Assembly: GCA_017507385.1 (NCBI GenBank)
Contig: JAFWAX010000032.1
Coordinates: forward strand, 1-64,000
Length of the DNA stretch: 64,000 nucleotides
Source: Bacteroidaceae bacterium
Lineage (GTDB): Bacteria; Bacteroidota; Bacteroidia; Bacteroidales; Bacteroidaceae
Direction of reading: 5' to 3'
Made by a program: the position numbers and the translations under genes. Of the stretch, positions 46,034-55,205 are shown in pieces (within the stretch, counting starts at the first letter, position 1; each line of letters opens with the position of its first letter). A model generated the notes under the pieces. The model searched no databases. It saw only the letters and a program-made list of their open reading frames with translations, and was not told the DNA's origin.

Positions 46034-47515
46034 TTACTTCACTTTCACCTTGACGGGTTTTGACTCGTTGTGCAGGCGGTCAAGCGCCGTCACCACATAT
46101 ACCGTACCACGTTCTGCTGAGGGAAGTTGGCATGAGAGCTGGCTTGTGATGAGGAAAAGGTTTGAAGAAGACTCCAAATTGATTTTCTCACCTGCTGCAA
46201 ACTTGTAGATAGCATATTGACGTGCTTTATCCATCTCTCTCTTTGCCTTAGGAGATGCCCATGTGAGAATGCCCTGTTCGGCGAGCTTCACTTTCCGTGG
46301 TTTCTTGGGAGCTTTCAAGTCAATGTAAGGCATGAGCGGCTGCAGAGCAGGGGTCGAATGGTAAACCTGCTCCAGCACGGTGCGATAGTTACCAGGGTTA
46401 TCGACCACAGCAGCTGCATACCACTGACAAGAGCCCTTTACGTTTGACATAGAACGCTGCAAGTCATACTTGGCCGGCATCTGGTGGGAAGCTGGATTAC
46501 GGGGGTCAACCCCCTTGACCGTACGCTCCACATCTTGCCCGATGAATAGAGGTCGCTGACCGCAGTAGTCATTCCACCACTTGATGAGCACCTCGTAATC
46601 GGCTGCTTTCGTTCCGAGATTCCAATATATTTGAGGTATGTTATAATCAACCCATCCATTTTCCACCCAACAAACAATGTCAGCATACAAGTCATCGAAG
46701 TTCTCCGTTCCGTTGGTGGCGCTTCCCTCTTTTGAGTTCACGCCAGAAGGATTATTGCGGTAGATGCCGAAAGGAGACACACCGAACTTTACCCATGGTT
46801 TTATATCGCGAATGAGGAAATGAAGGTCGCGGATGAGCAGATTGACATTGTCACGCCGCCAGTCCTCGATGGAAGCAAATCCTCTTGGATCCGCTCTGTA
46901 GAAACGTTCATCGGGAATTTCAACACCTGCAACGGGATATGGGTAGAAGTAGTCATCCATGTGAATACCATCAACATCGTAGTTCTGCAGAATATCTTCC
47001 ACTACCATGCAGGTGTAGGTACGGTTGGCTTCAAGAGCTGGATTGAAAATGTAAAGTCCGTCATATTCAAACATACGCTCTGGATGACGTACAGCGGGAT
47101 GATTGGATGCAAGTTCATTGGTAAACTTAGTCTTGGCACGATAGGGATTAATCCAAGCATGACACTCCATCTCGCGCTGATGGCATTGCTCTATCATCCA
47201 CGCCAGAGGATCCCAACCATCGGAAGGTGCAGTTCCCTGCTTTCCTGTGAGATAGCGCGACCATGGTTCGTAACTTGACTTGTAGAGGGCGTCGCCTTCT
47301 GCACGCACTTGGAAAAGAATGGCATTAATGCCACACTCCTGCAGCACATCGAGCTGAGAAGAGAGCATCTGCCGAATCTGAGCAGGCGTTTTGCCGATGT
47401 ATTGCCCATTAACACATTGTATCCACGCACCGCGAAACTCACGCTTGGGGTTTGCGGCTGCAAGGGAAGTCCAGAACGAGCAACAAAAAACTAATAGTAA
47501 AAGTATCTTTTTCAT
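46034..47515 (-). CDS. Secreted GHL10/DUF187-type glycoside hydrolase
   Basis: This 493-residue exported protein has a signal peptide (about 1-20), a (beta/alpha)8 domain of the glycosyl-hydrolase-like 10 family (REFRGAWIQCVNGQY, INAILFQVRAEGDALYKS, ECHAWINPYRAK, VDGIHMDDYFYPYPV, VKFGVSPFGIYRNN) and a fibronectin-like C-terminal region. Family members are suspected to act on peptidoglycan or other envelope glycans. The gene lies in a run of same-strand envelope hydrolases. Confidence 0.85.
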   Translation of the reverse strand: MKKILLLLVFCCSFWTSLAAANPKREFRGAWIQCVNGQYIGKTPAQIRQMLSSQLDVLQECGINAILFQVRAEGDALYKSSYEPWSRYLTGKQGTAPSDGWDPLAWMIEQCHQREMECHAWINPYRAKTKFTNELASNHPAVRHPERMFEYDGLYIFNPALEANRTYTCMVVEDILQNYDVDGIHMDDYFYPYPVAGVEIPDERFYRADPRGFASIEDWRRDNVNLLIRDLHFLIRDIKPWVKFGVSPFGIYRNNPSGVNSKEGSATNGTENFDDLYADIVCWVENGWVDYNIPQIYWNLGTKAADYEVLIKWWNDYCGQRPLFIGQDVERTVKGVDPRNPASHQMPAKYDLQRSMSNVKGSCQWYAAAVVDNPGNYRTVLEQVYHSTPALQPLMPYIDLKAPKKPRKVKLAEQGILTWASPKAKREMDKARQYAIYKFAAGEKINLESSSNLFLITSQLSCQLPSAERGTVYVVTALDRLHNESKPVKVKVK

Positions 47516-47547
47516 AAAAACTTATTTTCCTTAATCAGCATTCTCTC

Positions 47548-48780
47548 TTACAGAAATGGAGTGAGCAAATTGCCCAACCAGCCCTGAAACTGCTTGCCTA
47601 TCGAACGAGTCTTCCAATATCCTTTCTCCATTCGTGTGGATGTCTTCAGTTGGTCGTTGAACAACTGCGTGAGCTCTGCTGTCACCTTTTTACTGAAAAT
47701 GACAGCATTGACTTCATAGTCGCAGCGCAGGGAACGAGCATCCATGTTGCTTGAACCGATGGTGCAGTAAAGGTCATCGACCATCATAATCTTGGTATGG
47801 TGGAAACCGCCATGGAAGAGAAACACGTTGGCTCCTCGCTTGGCCAGATTGTTTCCAACATAATGGGAAGCTTCAGGAGTGAGAGGAATGTCGCTCTTGG
47901 CCGATAACAATATCTGTACATCGACTCCTCTGTCAATGGCATTCTTCAAGGCCTTTCGTACTTTATGCGTAGGAACGAAATACGGACTGATGAGGAGGAC
48001 TTTGTGCTGCGCAGTGTTGAGCATCTCTGCAAAAAGGTCACGGATCGCATCTGAGCTGTGAGGCGGATGACGATCTACAATGGCCAGACGCAGCTGGTCA
48101 CCACTCTGATGATGCGTTGGAAAATACTTTTCGCCACTCAGGTATTCACCTGTCTCATCCGTCCACATACGGCAGAAGATAGCATGCAGTTCATTGACCA
48201 CTGGTCCTTCCACACGCATGTGCATGTCGTGCCAAGGTCCAATCTCAGGGATTCCTTCGATGTAATAATCAGCCACATTCATGCCACCAGTATAAGCAAT
48301 GCGTCCGTCAATGATAACGATTTTTCGGTGATCGCGAGGTATGATATGATTAACCCATGGGAAGCGAATCGGATCAAATTTAACCAGCTGGATGCCAAGC
48401 GAGCAGATGGAATCATGCATCTGGCGGCTGATGGGCTTATTATTGGACGAATTGCCAAATGCGTCGTAAAGCGCACGTACCTCGACACCTTCTTTGACTT
48501 TTTGGGCAAGCAGATGGAAGAGAAGTCCTGCTATAGAGTCGTTCCTGAAATTGAAATACTCAAGATGGATGAAAGATTTTGCTTCACGAACTGCTTCAAA
48601 CAAGTCAACGAACTTATCGTGCCCTGTCTTGAGCAGCTTCACGGAATTCCCATCATACACCTTAATGCCCCGATCACGCAGATGCTGCATCATGACCGCA
48701 TCGGAAGTCTGGGCGCACAGCGTGGTATAAAAAAGAAATGTGACAGTACTGAAAATAAATAATACTAAGAATCGTCTCAT
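47548..48780 (-). CDS. Phospholipase D-family cardiolipin synthase-like protein
   Basis: This 410-residue protein has two HKD motifs: His151-Lys153-Asp158 (DHRKIVIIDG) and His328-Lys330-Asp335 (HHTKIMMVDD), each followed by the family glycine/serine signature (GGMN, GSSNMDARS). Cardiolipin synthases normally carry two N-terminal membrane helices; here there is one hydrophobic segment that looks like a signal peptide (about 1-23), so the catalytic part is probably periplasmic. Cardiolipin synthesis from phosphatidylglycerol is the best guess. Confidence 0.82.
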   Translation of the reverse strand: MRRFLVLFIFSTVTFLFYTTLCAQTSDAVMMQHLRDRGIKVYDGNSVKLLKTGHDKFVDLFEAVREAKSFIHLEYFNFRNDSIAGLLFHLLAQKVKEGVEVRALYDAFGNSSNNKPISRQMHDSICSLGIQLVKFDPIRFPWVNHIIPRDHRKIVIIDGRIAYTGGMNVADYYIEGIPEIGPWHDMHMRVEGPVVNELHAIFCRMWTDETGEYLSGEKYFPTHHQSGDQLRLAIVDRHPPHSSDAIRDLFAEMLNTAQHKVLLISPYFVPTHKVRKALKNAIDRGVDVQILLSAKSDIPLTPEASHYVGNNLAKRGANVFLFHGGFHHTKIMMVDDLYCTIGSSNMDARSLRCDYEVNAVIFSKKVTAELTQLFNDQLKTSTRMEKGYWKTRSIGKQFQGWLGNLLTPFL

Positions 48781-48790
48781 CTATCTGTAA

Positions 48791-49603
48791 TTACTTCCTC
48801 TTTGACTGCTTCTCGCGTTTATTTTTCTTGCCTAATTTGTTTCCGTTCTTTTTCATGTCCTTTTTAGGGAACATTTTCTTACTAAAGGCTTTCGCTTTGC
48901 GGCCTTTCTTCATGTCTTTCTTCACAAAAGCATCAACCTGCTCTGCAATGGCTTTCATGCCTGCAATAGAAGGATGACCAGCCTTCTTTTCAATGTCTTG
49001 CAATTCAATGACAGGAACGTTGTAGTGAGCGCAGATATTCTTGACAGAAGAGTCGATGGCATCTGAGAGTTCACTGTTCAGGATGAAATAAATCTTCACG
49101 CCCAGATACCGCTTCGTCATGTAATCGAGCATCTTAGCTAATGAAGGACGGAAAGACTTCAAATCATCTTTTGTCCATCCTGAATACTTGTACTCACCTA
49201 TAGGTGCAGGAACCCATGAGTCGTTAGTAGCACCAAACACGAAAATGATATCGGGATTACCAAGATTAGAAGAACGAGTCACGAAAGAACGTGGGGTATA
49301 ATCCGCTCCGCCATAACCAGAAGAGGATATGGTTGAACCACTGTAGGAATTGTTCATGCACAGACGCCAGTCATTCTTCTTTATAAGCTGATGCCACCAA
49401 GTGTCTTCTACAGCAACGACATCGTTATCAACCTGCTGTCTGTCTAAAAAATACCATGCTTCATTGTGACTTGGAGTCAAGTAGCCTTCAAAAGTCGAAT
49501 AGCTGTCACCGAAAATAGTTACAGACAATCCACTACCTTTCTGAGCCAAAGAAATGGAAAAAGTAAAGATTGAGACAAAAAGGGTTAAAGCTAACTTTTT
49601 CAT
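48791..49603 (-). CDS. Secreted SGNH/GDSL hydrolase with Lys-rich tail
   Basis: This 270-residue exported protein has a signal peptide (about 1-20), the block I motif FGDSYSTFEG with the nucleophile Ser, IIFVFGATNDSW (block III Asn) and a late region near NVPVIELQD. The last 40 residues are dominated by Lys, Met and Gly (KKDMKKNGNKLGKKNKREK), a disordered cationic tail that could bind the cell wall, LPS or nucleic acid. The substrate is unknown. It lies 10 nt before the synthase gene on the same strand. Confidence 0.82.
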   Translation of the reverse strand: MKKLALTLFVSIFTFSISLAQKGSGLSVTIFGDSYSTFEGYLTPSHNEAWYFLDRQQVDNDVVAVEDTWWHQLIKKNDWRLCMNNSYSGSTISSSGYGGADYTPRSFVTRSSNLGNPDIIFVFGATNDSWVPAPIGEYKYSGWTKDDLKSFRPSLAKMLDYMTKRYLGVKIYFILNSELSDAIDSSVKNICAHYNVPVIELQDIEKKAGHPSIAGMKAIAEQVDAFVKKDMKKGRKAKAFSKKMFPKKDMKKNGNKLGKKNKREKQSKRK

Positions 49604-49607
49604 AACC

Positions 49608-50273
49608 TTACCAGTTTATAGTTTTAATTTCATTTTGTTGAAGATATTGATTACAAAGACTAAAATGATGGTTACCAAAGAATCCTCGATAGGCAGACAA
49701 TGGAGAAGGATGAGCTGACTTCAGCACATAATGCTTGGAGGAATCGATAAGTTTCGCTTTGCTCTGGGCAAAACTGCCCCAAAGAATAAAGACGACGTGC
49801 TCTTTCTTCTCGCTAACCATCCGTATGACTGCATCAGTGAATGTTTCCCAGCCCTTTCCTTGATGACTCGCTGCCGCATGGGCACGAACAGTCAGCGTAG
49901 CATTGAGTAGAAGAACTCCCTGCTGTGCCCACCTCGTCAAGTTCCCTGATGCTGGGATTGGAGTACCAATGTCTGACTGAATTTCTACAAAGATGTTGCG
50001 AAGCGAAGGAGGGAAAGGAACACCCTCATTGACAGAGAAGCATAGTCCGTGAGCTTGCCCCGGCTCATGATAAGGATCCTGCCCTATCAGCACAACTCTC
50101 ACATCTTCCCAAGGGCAAAGATTGAAAGCATTGAATATCATCGGCCCTGGAGGATAGCAAATGCCATTTGCGTATTCTGATTTCACAAACTTAATAAGCT
50201 GCTCAAAATAAGGTTTATCAAATTCTTCCTGCAACCTCTCAAGCCACGATTTCTCTATGTTGACTTTTGCCAT
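49608..50273 (-). CDS. ung: Uracil-DNA glycosylase
   Basis: Family 1 UDG removes uracil from DNA. The 221-residue protein contains the water-activating loop [18 protein letters not shown] (Asp66), [21 protein letters not shown] and the C-terminal [13 protein letters not shown]. It is complete and of normal length. It sits 4 nt before the SGNH hydrolase gene. Confidence 0.96.
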   Translation of the reverse strand: MAKVNIEKSWLERLQEEFDKPYFEQLIKFVKSEYANGICYPPGPMIFNAFNLCPWEDVRVVLIGQDPYHEPGQAHGLCFSVNEGVPFPPSLRNIFVEIQSDIGTPIPASGNLTRWAQQGVLLLNATLTVRAHAAASHQGKGWETFTDAVIRMVSEKKEHVVFILWGSFAQSKAKLIDSSKHYVLKSAHPSPLSAYRGFFGNHHFSLCNQYLQQNEIKTINW

Positions 50274-50297
50274 GTTTCAATCTTTAGTCATTTTCTA

Positions 50298-50564
50298 TCA
50301 CTCAACCAAACCAGCCTCTGCCCATGAAGCAACCAGGCTTTTCACATCTTCTGCCGCACATGTCTGCTCCACCTCATATTCCTCCAAAAGCAGCCTTACC
50401 AACTCCTCTTCTGAAAAATCCCGACCTACAACCTTATCCCAAAGCAAAGCTGCCGATTCGTTAAGAGTGATAACCTTCGTAAAGTCGATATTTTCCTTAC
50501 CATGCGCAATGATGATATTTTCACCACAAATATTACGCATTTCAAAACCTTCTTTAATCTTCAT
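50298..50564 (-). CDS. PqqD-family small protein
   Basis: This 88-residue winged-helix protein of the PqqD/RRE superfamily has MKIKEGFEMRNICGENIIIAHG, then the characteristic ITLNESAALLWDKVVG and EEELVRLLLEEYEVEQ. PqqD proteins bind leader peptides and deliver them to modifying enzymes. The start at 50564 gives the family N-terminus and leaves 4 nt to the peptidase gene upstream. It is the last gene of a five-gene minus-strand cluster. No radical SAM enzyme or precursor peptide is adjacent. Confidence 0.82.
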   Translation of the reverse strand: MKIKEGFEMRNICGENIIIAHGKENIDFTKVITLNESAALLWDKVVGRDFSEEELVRLLLEEYEVEQTCAAEDVKSLVASWAEAGLVE

Positions 50565-50568
50565 ATAA

Positions 50569-51057
50569 TTAATCTTTATTGAATTTACTTTTCCACCTGT
50601 TTGGCCATTGGTGCAGCCACACAAGCCTGTAGAATGCCAACAGGTAACGACGCATGGGATACAAGCGTGGCCACACAGCAGAATACAGTCTCCACCATCG
50701 CGACGTAGCCACCGTGTAGGTGACACCTTTTCTTATCACTTGCAACAGCTTTGCCCTCAGCTTTTCTTCGGGGAAGCATTCTGTACCTTCGACATTCCCG
50801 TCGCCACGCATCGTTATCATCCCCTCCGAAATCCGTTCTACACGATGACACACAAAATGCCCTTCCGACAATTCCGCAAGAACCACATCGCCCACACGAA
50901 CGGAATCAGCCTTTCCCAAGACCAGCTTATCTCTCCCATCCTCTATGAACGGACGCATGCTGTCGCCACGCGCCACAATGGTTGCAGTATGTCCTTCTTC
51001 TATCAAGCGAATGATTTGAGGCAAGAAAACGCTGTTGTCAACCGTAAATTTATGCAT
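50569..51057 (-). CDS. S24/S26 signal-peptidase-like serine protease
   Basis: This 162-residue protein has the signal-peptidase box IVARGDSMRPFIEDGRDKLVL with the nucleophile Ser33. In place of the bacterial Lys it has VCHRVERI (His71), followed by MRGDGN. This Ser-His arrangement resembles the archaeal/ER type (S26B). A hydrophobic/aromatic C-terminal segment (about 118-150) may hold it at the membrane. It overlaps the kinase gene upstream by 8 nt. It probably processes the exported product of this cluster; that is an inference. Confidence 0.75.
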   Translation of the reverse strand: MHKFTVDNSVFLPQIIRLIEEGHTATIVARGDSMRPFIEDGRDKLVLGKADSVRVGDVVLAELSEGHFVCHRVERISEGMITMRGDGNVEGTECFPEEKLRAKLLQVIRKGVTYTVATSRWWRLYSAVWPRLYPMRRYLLAFYRLVWLHQWPNRWKSKFNKD

Positions 51058-51952
51058 GCTCTTTTTTACCAGAAAGTGTTGTGTAACTGAGACGGCAGGC
51101 GTCTTCGTCGGGCAAATTCTCCAAGAAAAACACAGGAACCTGTTCCAGCACCTTGCTCACAGTATCGCATACACCTACATAATCCCGACGATCCCATTTC
51201 ATCACCGAGCATGAAGGCAGCAACGATGCGAACGCATCTACGATGCTCATGCGTTCAATCCTGTTATACGGAGCCTGTTTCAGCTGCAAGAAGCCTTTCA
51301 CAATCGCATCTTCATTTTTGTAGCAAGGCGTTTTACCGCTCCAAGGAGAACCATAAACACGCACTCTGCCGTCATTGCATACACGCACAACCGGATTGTC
51401 GTCGTTAAGAAGTTCTGCCCCAGGAATATATCTCAACCAATTAGCCGTATGAGTACTCTTTCCCGTACCGCTGACTCCAAGACAGAGATACCCATCGCCG
51501 TCCTTCTGCATCACGGAGGCGTGCATGAGCAGCGTCATCCTGCTTGCACCTGCAAAAGCATACATCATCATTAAAGCATTGTTCAAGCCGAATGAGCGCA
51601 TGCCGTCATCACCATTCAGGCATACTCTTGCCGAAGTGAAGTCGGGCAAAGCCTGAATCAGGCAGCAATGCCTACCCGATACGTCGCTGACAAGAATCTG
51701 ATAAGAGCCATCATCCAGCACATATACGCCATGATTGTTTCCTCCACAGTCAAACTGCCCTATCTCCACCCCCTTCCGATCAGGTCTCCAGCTATCATCC
51801 ACAACTAATTCAAAGAGCAAGCTGTCAATTCCCTCCATGTCTATAATCCTAAAAGGGTCACTCGACTTGAGCAATGCTGCAGAATTACGTTCGTCACGAA
51901 AATCCACGCTATAACAATGTCCACCAACTTTATAGAACTCTTTCATTTTCAC
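51050..51952 (-). CDS. HPr-kinase-like serine kinase (HprK-related)
   Basis: This 300-residue protein carries a P-loop at 159-167 (GVSGTGKST), preceded by LLMHASVM (His144), as in the C-terminal domain of HPr kinase, and followed by ELLNDDNPVVRV with acidic residues and GSPWSGKTPCY. The HPr-specific N-terminal domain is replaced by an unrelated region of about 125 residues. Such HprK relatives occur with PqqD-like proteins in peptide-modification clusters, where some phosphorylate peptides. It overlaps its neighbours by 8 and 4 nt. Confidence 0.82.
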   Translation of the reverse strand: MKMKEFYKVGGHCYSVDFRDERNSAALLKSSDPFRIIDMEGIDSLLFELVVDDSWRPDRKGVEIGQFDCGGNNHGVYVLDDGSYQILVSDVSGRHCCLIQALPDFTSARVCLNGDDGMRSFGLNNALMMMYAFAGASRMTLLMHASVMQKDGDGYLCLGVSGTGKSTHTANWLRYIPGAELLNDDNPVVRVCNDGRVRVYGSPWSGKTPCYKNEDAIVKGFLQLKQAPYNRIERMSIVDAFASLLPSCSVMKWDRRDYVGVCDTVSKVLEQVPVFFLENLPDEDACRLSYTTLSGKKEHA

Positions 51953-53259
51953 TTGCCTCCATCTTTCTTGTCTTGTTCAAATTCCCACACATATTGAGCC
52001 CATCCTGTTTCCGCAAATGCTGCATTGTAATTCATCGTCACATATTCATCATATATTTTGCGAGGTACAAACATCGACAATCCGCAACATTGAGATTCAT
52101 TGATGTACACTTTTCCTTTCTCGTTATCGCTATACCAATAGCCGGCATGCTTGCAGTTTACGACCTTTGACACCTCATGCAACCATGACTCATATTCCGT
52201 CTCATCCAGTATCTGCTGCATCACGCCTTGCATGTCGAATAGGTCAGGACTTCCAAAGCCCCATTCTTCACAGCGAAAATAATTCAGCAAAGAATTGTAT
52301 GGAAGAGAAAAGAGCGCATCCTTATGCTTTGCCAACAGCTCTTTCATGTAAGCTGAATATGCGGGTAAATGCTCTGTGTTCACAGCAGAAATGACGATGC
52401 CATAGGGATTGCCTTGGTTACAATACTGAGCGTAGTACGCATTCACCATCTCATCCGCATAAGCATCCTTCTTGAACATTGCCCTCACCATTGTTGTATA
52501 ATAAGCACCAGGTCCAGGAATCTCTGCTGGAGATGCGACAATATAGCGAGCGGCATTCCGCAACTCGTAAGCATTCTCTACACACTGCATCATGCACGCA
52601 TCAAAAAGAATGAAATCCACTCCCCCCTTTTCTTCAAGGGCACAAGCCATATCGGCAATATCCATCTGATTGCCAGGAATGCGTGTGGCCGAGTTTTTTC
52701 CATTGTCCAATCCGAATGCCCGCCTCCTTGTGTCAGAAGATAGAGATGTGTCGCCAGAGTATGTGGAGGGTATCCATCCTGAAGCGTGCGACCACATCAC
52801 CAACCCGTAACTGTCTGCTGGATAGTACGTCTGAACATAATCCACGAAATCCGAAAGTACCGAAGCTGAAGCTGAATTAAGCTCGTCTGTATATGTTTTC
52901 ACGGGATTCAGTTCTGAAAGGCTAAAAGCTTTCACGTTTCTGTCAAGCACATAGATGCGAGGCAATGACACATCGTCCAAAAATATCACCAAACGGTCGT
53001 GAGCATACGGCGTCATGTCCTTCATGCCTGCTATCATTTCGCGGATATCGACAGCAGCAGCCCCCGACAGGTCATTCTCTGCCGCCATATACACCATCAC
53101 TGTCCTGCTGGGTGCGTATGACGAATCAGGAAGAACTTCTTCCTCTTCCTGCTGATCTGAATCAGAGCATGATGATAACCAACAAGTTGCAATAACGCAT
53201 AAAAGCATTATTGCAACCGTTCTCCCTTCTGCTATGATATGTCGGAATCCCTTACTCAT
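51949..53259 (-). CDS. Clostripain-family (C11) cysteine peptidase lipoprotein
   Basis: This 436-residue predicted lipoprotein has a hydrophobic signal ending in a lipobox WLSSC (Cys31). The C11 caspase-like fold shows TVMVYMAAENDLSG, the catalytic His158 in MWSHASGW and Cys222 in FDACMMQCVENAYE. These enzymes cleave after Arg or Lys and often self-process. The start at 53259 overlaps the upstream stop by 8 nt; a start at 53271 is also possible. The stop overlaps the kinase start by 4 nt. Within this cluster it could mature or activate a peptide. Confidence 0.88.
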   Translation of the reverse strand: MSKGFRHIIAEGRTVAIMLLCVIATCWLSSCSDSDQQEEEEVLPDSSYAPSRTVMVYMAAENDLSGAAAVDIREMIAGMKDMTPYAHDRLVIFLDDVSLPRIYVLDRNVKAFSLSELNPVKTYTDELNSASASVLSDFVDYVQTYYPADSYGLVMWSHASGWIPSTYSGDTSLSSDTRRRAFGLDNGKNSATRIPGNQMDIADMACALEEKGGVDFILFDACMMQCVENAYELRNAARYIVASPAEIPGPGAYYTTMVRAMFKKDAYADEMVNAYYAQYCNQGNPYGIVISAVNTEHLPAYSAYMKELLAKHKDALFSLPYNSLLNYFRCEEWGFGSPDLFDMQGVMQQILDETEYESWLHEVSKVVNCKHAGYWYSDNEKGKVYINESQCCGLSMFVPRKIYDEYVTMNYNAAFAETGWAQYVWEFEQDKKDGGK

Positions 53260-53668
53260 CTTGTAGCACATCCACTGGATGCCTGAACTTGAAGTCAGCG
53301 TCGTTCAATATGACAACCTTTTTTTCTGGATTATCCAAATAAAACTTCTTAACCTTATAGAGTTCTTTAGAGAGTTTTTTACGTTTTTCTGAATAGAAAA
53401 CACAAGAAGTCTGATTGGCCAGATACAGTCTGTCTTCCAGAAACGACTCCAACTGATAGCTGAAAGCTGCGCGGTATGGCAAAAACGATGTCTTCTTTTT
53501 CAAATCTATGCTATCAACTTCATGGATAGCTGTGATATAAACAACAGAATCCGTCAGCTGCTGGCTCACACCAAACAAATAGATTTTCCCTGTTCCCTTT
53601 ACCATCTCTTGAGCTACAGACGTGAAAGCCATCAACAGAAACAGCATTGCAAAAACGCATCTCTTCAT
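53252..53668 (-). CDS. Secreted hypothetical protein (Bacteroidales)
   Basis: This 138-residue protein has a signal peptide (about 1-19, ending SVAQ). The mature part opens with MVKGTGKIYLFGVSQQLTDSVVYITAIHEVDS and is basic (SEKRKKLSKELYKVKKFYL). I recognise similar short exported proteins in other Bacteroidales but no function. It is the first gene of the clostripain/HprK/PqqD run and overlaps the next start, so it may be a substrate or an assembly partner. Confidence 0.7.
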   Translation of the reverse strand: MKRCVFAMLFLLMAFTSVAQEMVKGTGKIYLFGVSQQLTDSVVYITAIHEVDSIDLKKKTSFLPYRAAFSYQLESFLEDRLYLANQTSCVFYSEKRKKLSKELYKVKKFYLDNPEKKVVILNDADFKFRHPVDVLQDE

Positions 53669-53758
53669 ATCATTTCTTTACTTTTGAATTGTATTTAGGA
53701 TTCTGATTGTCAAGCTTCATTGCATAATGACCAAGCCCACAACCCTTCTGCACCATCA

Positions 53759-54628
53759 TCATCCGAGATATGTTTTCAGAAGGCGGCTCTTAGACTGTGT
53801 ACGGAGACGGCGAATGGCTTTTTCCTTGATTTGCCTTACACGTTCACGAGTAAGATTGAAACGGTCGCCTATTTCTTCCAAAGTCTTTTCTGGCTCACCT
53901 AAGCCGAAAAACATTTTGATAATCTCTTTTTCACGAGTTGTCAGCGTATCAAGCGCACGTTCTATTTCACGCTGCAAAGACTCTGTCACCAGCGTCTTGT
54001 CTGCCGACGGAGAATCTGGATTAGAAAGCACGTCAAGCAAGCTGTTGTCTTCTCCTTCCACAAAGGGCGCATCAACACTGATATGACGACCGCTCTGCTT
54101 CATGGTATCAGCAACCTTGTCCACAGGAAGGTCCAGCTGCATTGCGAGTTCCTCTGGTGAAGGACGGCGCTCATTCTCCTGCTCAAACTTGGAGAAAGCC
54201 TTTCCTATCTTTGCCAATGAGCCCACCTGATTCAACGGCAAACGCACAATACGGCTCTGCTCTGCCAATGCCTGCAGAATGCTCTGACGAATCCACCACA
54301 CAGCATAGCTGATAAACTTAAATCCTCGTGTCTCGTCAAACTTCTCTGCAGCTTTAATCAAACCTAAGTTTCCCTCATTGATGAGGTCAGGCAAACTCAA
54401 GCCCTGATTCTGATACTGCTTTGCCACAGACACGACGAAACGCAAGTTGGCTTTGGTCAACTTCTCAAGAGCACGACGGCCTTCCACACCTCCCTTGCGA
54501 ATCTTGGCAGCAAGTTCAACCTCTTCTTCTACAGTAATTAACTCCTCACGACCGATTTCCTGCAAGTACTTATCCAGCGAAGCACTTTCACGGTTCGTGA
54601 TTGACTTGGTGATTTTTAATTGTCTCAT
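53759..54628 (-). CDS. rpoD: Primary sigma factor RpoD (sigma-70, short Bacteroidetes form)
   Basis: This 289-residue sigma factor has no region 1.1. It opens [26 protein letters not shown], then region 2 with [33 protein letters not shown] and [10 protein letters not shown], region 3, and region 4 with [16 protein letters not shown] and the helix-turn-helix [27 protein letters not shown]. It is expected to read the TTTG/TAnnTTTG promoters seen across this window. The start at 54628 is the family N-terminus; 54652 would add eight residues. Confidence 0.96.
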   Translation of the reverse strand: MRQLKITKSITNRESASLDKYLQEIGREELITVEEEVELAAKIRKGGVEGRRALEKLTKANLRFVVSVAKQYQNQGLSLPDLINEGNLGLIKAAEKFDETRGFKFISYAVWWIRQSILQALAEQSRIVRLPLNQVGSLAKIGKAFSKFEQENERRPSPEELAMQLDLPVDKVADTMKQSGRHISVDAPFVEGEDNSLLDVLSNPDSPSADKTLVTESLQREIERALDTLTTREKEIIKMFFGLGEPEKTLEEIGDRFNLTRERVRQIKEKAIRRLRTQSKSRLLKTYLG

Positions 54629-54805
54629 AGAAATTTTGCAAAATTCATACAAAGATAGGACTTTTTTAAGGCATTTTCAAAACTTTCACATAAATTATTC
54701 CATAAAAAGGTTAAAAACGGACTTTCACCTCTTGTTCATGTGCACTTTTGTCCATTGAAAATAACTTTTTCTCGCCATTCCACACATCTAAAGCTTACCA
54801 CAAAA

Positions 54806-54868
54806 CGGTGTGCCCCACATCGAATCATCGTTATGGGGCACATCGAGATGTCGGTGTGGGGCACACCG
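54806..54868. repeat. 63-nt palindromic repeat, family A copy 2
   Basis: CGGTGTGCCCCACATCG (54806-54822), spacer AATCAT, CGTTATGGGGCACATCG (54829-54845), spacer AGATGT, CGGTGTGGGGCACACCG (54852-54868). It is the reverse-complement arrangement of the copy at 6332-6394, with the same length and register. It lies between rpoD and a minus-strand terminator. Confidence 0.85.
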
Positions 54869-54885
54869 TTTATAAGGCATTTCAG

Positions 54886-54919
54886 AAAAAAGAGGGCACT
54901 CCTTAATGGAATGCCCTCT
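54886..54919 (-). terminator. Terminator of the candidate non-coding RNA
   Basis: AGAGGGCA (54891-54898) pairs with TGCCCTCT (54912-54919), with an inner TCC/GGA. On the minus strand it is followed by five or more T residues. Confidence 0.85.
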
Positions 54920-55200
54920 TGCAGGAAGCGGGGAGGAGATGTGATGAAACTCCGACGTAATAAGATTTGAGCATTTGCCGCCCTTTGTAATCCACCGACT
55001 CAAAGGTTTCCAGAAACCGAAGCTCCATATTCAACGACATGGCGACTTCTGGGTTGTGGCCCGCCATTAGACGGCAAAATCATCTCGGTTTCAATAAATA
55101 ATTTGATGAGTATCCCGATCGATCCTGTACCCCCGCTATATGTTTATTTCCATCTTTGTTCCCAAACACGCTTGCTTGGCAGACTTCCATATTTCTTATT
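54886..55200 (-). ncRNA. Candidate non-coding RNA between htrA and rpoD
   Basis: A near-consensus minus-strand promoter (55206-55237) and a strong terminator (54886-54919) define a transcript of about 310 nt without a convincing coding frame. It contains an 8-bp stem, GAAACCGA (plus strand 55013-55020) with TCGGTTTC (55085-55092), closing a G+C-rich arm with GGCG..CGCC pairs, and a TTTGAG/CTCAAA stem (54966-54971 with 54999-55004). It could be a 6S-like or another Bacteroidales-specific RNA; it lacks tmRNA and RNase P landmarks. I cannot name the family from sequence alone. Confidence 0.6.
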
Positions 55201-55205
55201 TTTAG

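Noticed and set aside
54788-55003. 71-codon minus-strand frame between rpoD and htrA
   Set aside because: It is built from the palindromic repeat, the terminator and the candidate RNA; no coding signal.
54886-55200. tmRNA or RNase P RNA
   Set aside because: No tRNA-like ends, tag frame or RNase P core motifs could be found in the transcript.
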